In this document: positions 24,718 to 29,961 of the stretch, piece after piece
How positions within the stretch are numbered: the first letter of the stretch is position 1
Layout of the letters: the number at the start of each line of letters is the position of its first letter
Virus record (IMG/VR): IMGVR_UViG_3300010157_000183
Location: 1-29,961 of that record
Origin: a virus
Reading direction: 5' to 3' (one strand)
Length of the DNA stretch: 29,961 nucleotides
Notes under the pieces: generated by a model
Seen by the model: the letters and a program-made list of their open reading frames with translations, nothing else
The model's database searches: none
What the model was told of the DNA's origin: nothing
Program-made: the position numbers and the translations under genes

Positions 24718-27018
24718 TTATCTGTGCGGTGCTGGAGAGCCGCTACCAGATTGTACTGGACGTCCGCTACTATCAACTAATATACCTCCTGAGCCTGTAC
24801 CAACAACATTTCCTTGTAATTGACCTAAGAAACATTCATAATATCCCTTTTTACGGGTATGAATATCGGGTGTATTAAATCCAATTGCCTTACATGCTGC
24901 TTCAAAATAACCGGGATCTGTTTGAGCAACTTTACATCTATCCAACATATACTTAACTGCAACTTCAGCAGCGATAGCCGGCGTATTTAATAGTTGAGGA
25001 TTTCCAATTAAATCTTGCCCAATCATTGTTCCGTACCTAGCATAGTTACTTCTACCAGTTAGTTGAATGTATCCTCTACCTATATACTTGCCGCCGTCGC
25101 CGGATTGAGTATTACCTAGACCTTTACCTTTAGAAGTAGTACTACCATATAAAAATTCAGGTAACGTATTATTAGGATTGCCTGCATATTGTTGAGCAAG
25201 TGCTGTATCGCCTTTGAACACGCTAGGAAATACTTGTAACAATCTATCAGCAGAATACTTAAATCCTTCTTCAACCAACTTCCAACGACATTCGCCACCT
25301 GCTATACCCAATAGCGATGCAATAGCAATAGGAGTAGTAAGCCCAAATTTTGCACAAGCCGCTTTGATAGCACTAATACCTTCCTGTGATGAACTAGCAT
25401 TAATATCCTTAGAATATTCAGGCGTACAAGTTCCAGGAGTTACATCTGGTAGGTTAGCAGGTTCTTGTTTTCCAGCAGCAGGATTAGGAGGAATCCCCGA
25501 AGCACTTCTGTCTGCTAATGTTACATCCGTAGCCTCTGGACTAAATTGTGCAGGATTAATTGATTCATGTTGTGGCCAAGGTTCGTGCGTTGGCACACGT
25601 TGCATGATAGTTTTAATTGTACCTGTATTATAAAACTTTCCATCACTCCATCCCCAACTTACTAATCGTTGTGGCAAACTAAACAATGGTAAATCTGGAG
25701 GAACTTCAGCAGCATCGGCGGCGGCAGGAGATCCTGCGGTTGGACCATTCCAATGTATATTTGCTCCTGTTCCAATGATGTTGCCAGTAGCACCTAAGTT
25801 TAATTGTGCTGATGTACCTAAATTAATATTGCCATTTGATTTAAGATTAATAGTTCCAACAGCGGCTTGTTTAATATCCTGTGCAGAACTTAAACTATAA
25901 CTATTACCTACTGTAATTTTAACAGCATCACCTATAGTTTCATCATGTGTTCCCCTGATAGCAATCTTTTGATCTTGATCTACAGTAAGATAATTATAAC
26001 CAGTTATATTGGTCTCCATATTTTTACCGGCTTTAACATGAATATTGCGGCCTGCTTCAAAATTAATATCTCTATCAGCACGGAAGTTAAAATCATGCTC
26101 TGTATGTATGCTTATACTATCATGTGCATATATATCAATCTTTCCATTAGATGTTAATTCAATCCATGCAGTACCTTGACTATTGGCTATATAAATTAAA
26201 TCGTTAGTATTATGTAATAGAATTTGATGACCTGTTCTTGTACGCAATCTAACTAACTCATTTTGTCCGTTAACATCGCCGTCATCCATCACAAATGTTG
26301 TTCCACCTAATCTACTCACAGGTGCTTGTGAATTCCCCGTATAACCTATCTTGCCTCGTTTAGCACCCGAACTAGAATCTAATGGGCCAGGGGTTGAAAT
26401 ACCAAAAACTCCACTAGGAACTTCTCGTCTAGCACTGCTAGAAGTAACTCCCCTAATGGTATCTAAAAGCAACCCCTGTTGTACCAATCTATCAGCAAAT
26501 GGATGAATTGGTTTTTTAAATTTTTCAGGATTAGGATTTGATAAATCTTTTGATTTTTTGTGAAACTCTGCAACGGGCAAATAATCTGTTCCGTATTTTC
26601 TGCGTTGCTCATCTGTCATCTCTACTTGACGACTTGCAGCAATACCAGGAATCATATGATTTTGAAACACATCATTAACACAGCCTATCCAATATCCTTG
26701 ATTAGGGTCGCCGTCAATGAATATAATCATAACCGTCGCTCCTATATCCGGCGGGATCATCCACATACCATAAGATTTTTGTACATCGTTGAAGTCACTA
26801 CTGTTGGTTCCTTCATATCGAGAAGAAGTATTGCCACCAAATGGTGTCAACTGCCTAACTACATATGTTTCACCTTGTTCTCCAGTTACACTTGGGATAC
26901 TTTTAATTAATGCAACTTCCAACCCTCCCATATACGTAGGATCAAGATGATTTGTTACCTCGGCCAAATACGGACCAGGTGTTGGTAATTTAGATCGCGC
27001 TCTTTTTTCAGTAGCCAT
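24718..27018 (-). CDS. 5: Baseplate spike gp5 with C-terminal GH19-type lytic domain
   Basis: This 766-residue protein is the trimeric cell-puncturing spike. Residues about 12-125 form an OB-fold-like entry domain (GPYLAEVTNHLDPTYMGGLEV, MIPPDIGATVMIIFIDGDP, GYWIGCV). About 237-425 is the beta-helical needle, with repeated short strands such as GKIDIYAHDSISIHTEHDF, RDINFEAGRNIHVKAGKNM and GNINLGTSAQLNLGATGNI. After a proline-rich linker, residues about 545-740 are a GH19 chitinase/endolysin-like domain: GGECRWKLVEEGFKYSADRL holds the likely catalytic glutamates E576 and E584, and YIGRGYIQLTGRSNYARYG is the family signature. T4 gp5 instead has a GH24 lysozyme between OB fold and needle. The substrate is probably peptidoglycan, since GH19-type domains in phages act as muramidases. 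It starts five bases after the hub gene's stop, behind a GGATAA element. Spike and lytic calls are firm; substrate is inferred. Confidence 0.93.
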   Translation of the reverse strand: MATEKRARSKLPTPGPYLAEVTNHLDPTYMGGLEVALIKSIPSVTGEQGETYVVRQLTPFGGNTSSRYEGTNSSDFNDVQKSYGMWMIPPDIGATVMIIFIDGDPNQGYWIGCVNDVFQNHMIPGIAASRQVEMTDEQRRKYGTDYLPVAEFHKKSKDLSNPNPEKFKKPIHPFADRLVQQGLLLDTIRGVTSSSARREVPSGVFGISTPGPLDSSSGAKRGKIGYTGNSQAPVSRLGGTTFVMDDGDVNGQNELVRLRTRTGHQILLHNTNDLIYIANSQGTAWIELTSNGKIDIYAHDSISIHTEHDFNFRADRDINFEAGRNIHVKAGKNMETNITGYNYLTVDQDQKIAIRGTHDETIGDAVKITVGNSYSLSSAQDIKQAAVGTINLKSNGNINLGTSAQLNLGATGNIIGTGANIHWNGPTAGSPAAADAAEVPPDLPLFSLPQRLVSWGWSDGKFYNTGTIKTIMQRVPTHEPWPQHESINPAQFSPEATDVTLADRSASGIPPNPAAGKQEPANLPDVTPGTCTPEYSKDINASSSQEGISAIKAACAKFGLTTPIAIASLLGIAGGECRWKLVEEGFKYSADRLLQVFPSVFKGDTALAQQYAGNPNNTLPEFLYGSTTSKGKGLGNTQSGDGGKYIGRGYIQLTGRSNYARYGTMIGQDLIGNPQLLNTPAIAAEVAVKYMLDRCKVAQTDPGYFEAACKAIGFNTPDIHTRKKGYYECFLGQLQGNVVGTGSGGILVDSSGRPVQSGSGSPAPHR
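24799..25398 (-). other. GH19-type lytic domain of the spike protein
   Basis: Residues about 541-740 of the spike. The first catalytic glutamate lies in AGGECRW, where the usual HES has become GEC; histidine before the glutamate is replaced by glycine. The second is E584 in VEEGFKYS, eight residues on. The Y-x-GRG-x-IQLTGR-x-NY signature is complete, so the fold and probably activity are kept. Placement after the needle is unlike T4. Confidence 0.85.
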
Positions 27019-27023
27019 AATTA

Positions 27024-29961
27024 TTATCCGTTATTGATTCTGTTAACTAGTTTATCTAAAGGACTTTGTCCTGAATATCCGGACAACATGGATTTTGCCG
27101 AATTTAATTTATCTTTTATTGAATTTATATCAACCGAGTTTACTGACCCAGTTAAATTTGAATAAGGATTTGAACTTGCTCCACTAGGTGATGCTTGAGC
27201 AGCAGAAATTAATTCTTGCGGAACTAAATTGCTAGATAATTTACTAGGACTGTTAACTCCGTATAAATTCTCAAGGGCAGTCATTCCGCCTTTTTTAACA
27301 ACTGACGACGCATATCCTACATCGGCCTGCGGTATTGGTGCGGTAGCAAATTCTGGAGTAGCAGGAATATTTTTCATCTTACTTGCAGGAAGATAATCAA
27401 GTACTAATCCTGCAGATGCTGCTTGATTTAAATTTACATTACTAGGTGTGTTTTTAACTATATCAGTGACTTGATTTTGTAATTTACTTTGTAGGCCGGC
27501 ACCAGTTAATCCAGACAATCTACTAGGATCTAATCCTACTTTGGCGGCAATACCTTGAGGGTCCATAGGAGATGCAGTTAGTTGAGTAATCTTATTACCT
27601 ATTCCACCTACAAGACCTGACAAATTATTTCCTATACCCTGAACTGCGGCAAGTGCGTTTGTTCCCAAATCTTTAGCAACTCCGGATATATTACTAAGAC
27701 TACCAGTTGGTAATGAGGTAGGATTTATATTTGCACCTTGTTTAATATCAAGTGATGTTAAGCCGCCTGGAAATGTAGATATAGGTGTTATACTAAGTGA
27801 TGCTCCTTTTCCTATACCAGATCCTTGATTAGATATATTAAGTGCAGATTTGATAGCAGATCCTACAACTGTTCCTCCTAACGATCCTATAAGACGTTCT
27901 GCTGACATATTGCCTGTTAATATATTAGCAGCAGATCCTAATGTTGCAGCGGGGGCTAACGATTCCTGACTTAGCCCAATTAATCCCGATGACTGTAATC
28001 GTATATTAGATGAAACATCATTCGGAGACGACGGCAATGCTTGTCCTATTATAGAAGTTTCCGGCATTATATTGCCAGATCTAGAAATTAATCCATATGT
28101 TTGATTCAATAAACTAGGAGTTGAACCACCCAGGCCACCTTCCGCATTTGTAAAATTACTAAGTTCTCCAGGTAATCCCTGACTAGGTAGTCCTCTATTC
28201 AATTGATCCATTACTGTTTCAGAATCCATTCGTTCTTCTGGACTTTGTGCTCTAGACTCATCTGGTATTACCTGTGAACTAGGATTAGGTGAGGTAGCAA
28301 AATTATCGGCAGGATCCGTAGCACGTAGATTAGAATCTATTACCTGTCCAGGTAACCTTAAAATATCTAATTTTTGTTTAAATACACCATCTCTAAAATT
28401 ACTATTAACTTTTAGTACTCTATAAACTCCACTAAAAGGCACACGGTTAGCATCAAATTGCATCATGCCGCCGTTTTCAAAACTATTAATATCAATAGGA
28501 TTTCTAAAATTTATAGTTATTAAAACTTCTCCGTAATTGTGATCTGCTTCACCTTTGTTTGTTTTTCCTCTCTTTGAAGTATCCGGTTTAGATTTATAGT
28601 TTCCTATTCCGCCTGTTACAAGATAAAAGGGATCTCCTAATATTTCCATTTCTCCTGTTAACATACTGGCTTTAGAATTAATCACAGCATCATGCATACC
28701 CCTTGCTAGTGTGCTGTAAGGATCGCTTAACGGTTGACTAGCATTACCGCCATACGATTGCAATGGTGTTACTGTTGGCTTTACGGGAGTTGTAGGAACT
28801 TGTTGTCTTTTTAATCTTGCATTTGACCTAGCGTTAATTTGATCAGCAGTTTTTAAACTATCATCAGATTTAATTTTAACTTCTGAACTATTATCGGGTG
28901 CGGCAGCATTTTTTGGTTGAGGTTGATCTTTATTACCCATTGCTGCCGGAACTGCTTCAAAGAACAATGTATTAAAATTAAGTTTAAAATTTAAAACATC
29001 AACATTTTGTCCTGTATAGATGTAGTTGTATTCTCTTAAACTTATCTTTTTTAAATCTTCTTCTTTAATAATATTCTGACCGTAACTTGGTATTCGACTT
29101 ATATGTATCTTATAAGGAGTTACAACATATGTATATTTTTGAAATGGTTTTTGTGACACTTCATCTATAATATCTAAATTTTCAACTTCCATTTTAATAA
29201 GAAAATAATCTAACATACCATATTGATCAGGATTATTTGGACGTTTTCCTATATTTTTTAATATATCTCTTACATATTCACTATCTCTAATAACTGAAGT
29301 TATAGCATCATTAATATTCATACCTTCTGCAAATTGAATGGTACTTTCTTTAGGATTGTATTTTACACTTTCAGGTTGTCGTGCCTGTTGCTCAGGAGTA
29401 GGCTGTGCTGCTCCATTAACTTTATATGCATTAGGTGAGCCGGGTGCCGCAGGGTCAATCATTGCATATAGTTTGTTGTCTTTTAATACTTCAGTAAATT
29501 TTGCATCAGCAATCTTAGATGCCGGACCATTTATAAATCCTTGCTTTTCATCCCATACTGGAAAACTAATGTCGTAAATATTGTGCTTGAGTTTAGTGCT
29601 CCCTTCTTTACCCGCTTCATCAGATGTAGCAACCTGAGCATTAATATTAGTAATAAAATTATTCAATATTGTTCTAACAGTATCACCTACCATTTTGATA
29701 GGTTTCTTAACCACGTTAGGTTCGCCGAATGCTCTTTCATTATAGGGAACTGCGGTACACTTATACCTAGTACCCTTTTCAGTTATATCAACATCGATAC
29801 CTGTTAGCCCAAATACATAATAACGTTCAGTATTGTTAATTAATTCTGGTTCTGGAAAATCTTCTACATCTGGATAACCCCAAAATTCCATTTTAAGTAA
29901 AAAACTAGCCTGTAGATAACTCGGATAACCCGCAGCAACTGCCGAAATATGCAATGCTTCT
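27024..29961 (-). CDS. Baseplate hub-like protein (5' end outside window)
   Basis: The frame is open through the right edge; the first complete codons read EALHISAVAAGYPSYLQ. The visible part has about 978 residues. It begins mid-domain with LQASFLLKMEFWGYP, then beta-rich hub-like sequence to about residue 340 (TGIDVDITEKGTRYKCTAVP, IREYNYIYTG-like strands and LNFNTLFFEAVPA). After a charged linker, residues about 430-545 (TGEMEILGDPFYLVTGG, VPFSGVYRVLKVNS, GVFKQKLDILRLPGQV) resemble the ends of phage hub proteins of the gp27/gpD kind. The last 430 residues are rich in S, G, N, L and A with little charge (for example SAANILTGNMSAERLIGSLGG), a low-complexity tail unlike the rest. It directly precedes the spike gene, as hub genes often do. 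The hub call is moderate; gp27 equivalence is not proven. Confidence 0.7.
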   Translation of the reverse strand, partial: EALHISAVAAGYPSYLQASFLLKMEFWGYPDVEDFPEPELINNTERYYVFGLTGIDVDITEKGTRYKCTAVPYNERAFGEPNVVKKPIKMVGDTVRTILNNFITNINAQVATSDEAGKEGSTKLKHNIYDISFPVWDEKQGFINGPASKIADAKFTEVLKDNKLYAMIDPAAPGSPNAYKVNGAAQPTPEQQARQPESVKYNPKESTIQFAEGMNINDAITSVIRDSEYVRDILKNIGKRPNNPDQYGMLDYFLIKMEVENLDIIDEVSQKPFQKYTYVVTPYKIHISRIPSYGQNIIKEEDLKKISLREYNYIYTGQNVDVLNFKLNFNTLFFEAVPAAMGNKDQPQPKNAAAPDNSSEVKIKSDDSLKTADQINARSNARLKRQQVPTTPVKPTVTPLQSYGGNASQPLSDPYSTLARGMHDAVINSKASMLTGEMEILGDPFYLVTGGIGNYKSKPDTSKRGKTNKGEADHNYGEVLITINFRNPIDINSFENGGMMQFDANRVPFSGVYRVLKVNSNFRDGVFKQKLDILRLPGQVIDSNLRATDPADNFATSPNPSSQVIPDESRAQSPEERMDSETVMDQLNRGLPSQGLPGELSNFTNAEGGLGGSTPSLLNQTYGLISRSGNIMPETSIIGQALPSSPNDVSSNIRLQSSGLIGLSQESLAPAATLGSAANILTGNMSAERLIGSLGGTVVGSAIKSALNISNQGSGIGKGASLSITPISTFPGGLTSLDIKQGANINPTSLPTGSLSNISGVAKDLGTNALAAVQGIGNNLSGLVGGIGNKITQLTASPMDPQGIAAKVGLDPSRLSGLTGAGLQSKLQNQVTDIVKNTPSNVNLNQAASAGLVLDYLPASKMKNIPATPEFATAPIPQADVGYASSVVKKGGMTALENLYGVNSPSKLSSNLVPQELISAAQASPSGASSNPYSNLTGSVNSVDINSIKDKLNSAKSMLSGYSGQSPLDKLVNRINNG

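Noticed and set aside
25214-25633. Plus-strand open frame of 139 codons opposite the spike gene
   Set aside because: It is antisense to the well-supported spike gene, has no recognisable domain and no convincing start signal. The other plus-strand frames under the structural genes were dismissed for the same reason.
27024-29954. A complete 976-residue gene starting at 29954
   Set aside because: The codon there is TTG and the frame stays open to the window edge (EALHIS...). The sequence begins in the middle of a domain, so the true start lies outside the window.
1-29961. tRNA genes, CRISPR arrays, integrase or attachment sites
   Set aside because: None seen. The DNA is almost fully coding, and the only repeats are protein-domain repeats within genes.

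Overview
The window is a tightly packed, strongly AT-rich stretch of a tailed-phage genome. It is most likely a T4-like (contractile-tail) myovirus of the kind found in marine bacteria such as cyanobacteria and SAR11. The call rests on recognisable T4 baseplate proteins (gp25, gp6 and a gp5-type spike), on a block of tail-fibre-like proteins of the marine T4-like style, and on a phage thymidylate synthase. Host and exact lineage cannot be fixed from this window. I see no tRNA, rRNA, CRISPR array, insertion sequence or gene-free stretch above about 50 bases.

Layout, left to right. The plus strand carries only the last codons of an upstream gene (1-36) and thyA (36-923), joined by a TAATG stop/start overlap. 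Everything else is on the minus strand and converges on thyA, with the two stop codons sharing bases at 920-923. Read in the direction of transcription (right to left), the order is: a large hub-like baseplate protein that runs off the right edge (27024-29961); a gp5-like spike with an OB fold, a beta-helical needle and a C-terminal GH19-type lytic domain (24718-27018); gp25 (24250-24690); an enlarged gp6 (20845-24207); a 5056-residue structural protein filling half the window (5673-20843); a 221-residue conserved virion protein (4975-5640); and three tail-fibre-like proteins with a shared N-terminal module (3233-4972, 2216-3229, 920-2206). The first fibre ends in a tail-collar domain and the last in an 'ADLAERY' C-terminal domain.

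The genes act together as one late structural operon. It builds the hub and needle that pierce and locally digest the cell wall (hub plus gp5), the wedges that surround them (gp25, gp6 and probably part of the giant protein), and the peripheral fibres that touch the host. The order parallels T4 5-6-7-8-9-10-11-12, with gp25 moved into the block and the giant protein in the place of gp7/gp8. Spacing is 0-42 nt throughout, so translational coupling is likely. AATAAATA/GATAAATA boxes resembling T4-like late promoters lie before gp25, gp6 and the 221-residue gene.

The most unusual content is inside the giant protein: an FG-GAP-like propeller region interrupted twice, at matching positions, by a pair of ~69-residue helical repeats. 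The same protein also holds glycine-rich 'GYT..PTVTI' repeats, carbohydrate-module-like 'VVRYNG.YY' motifs and a nidogen-like sandwich. It looks like a mosaic host-contact or baseplate-scaffold protein.
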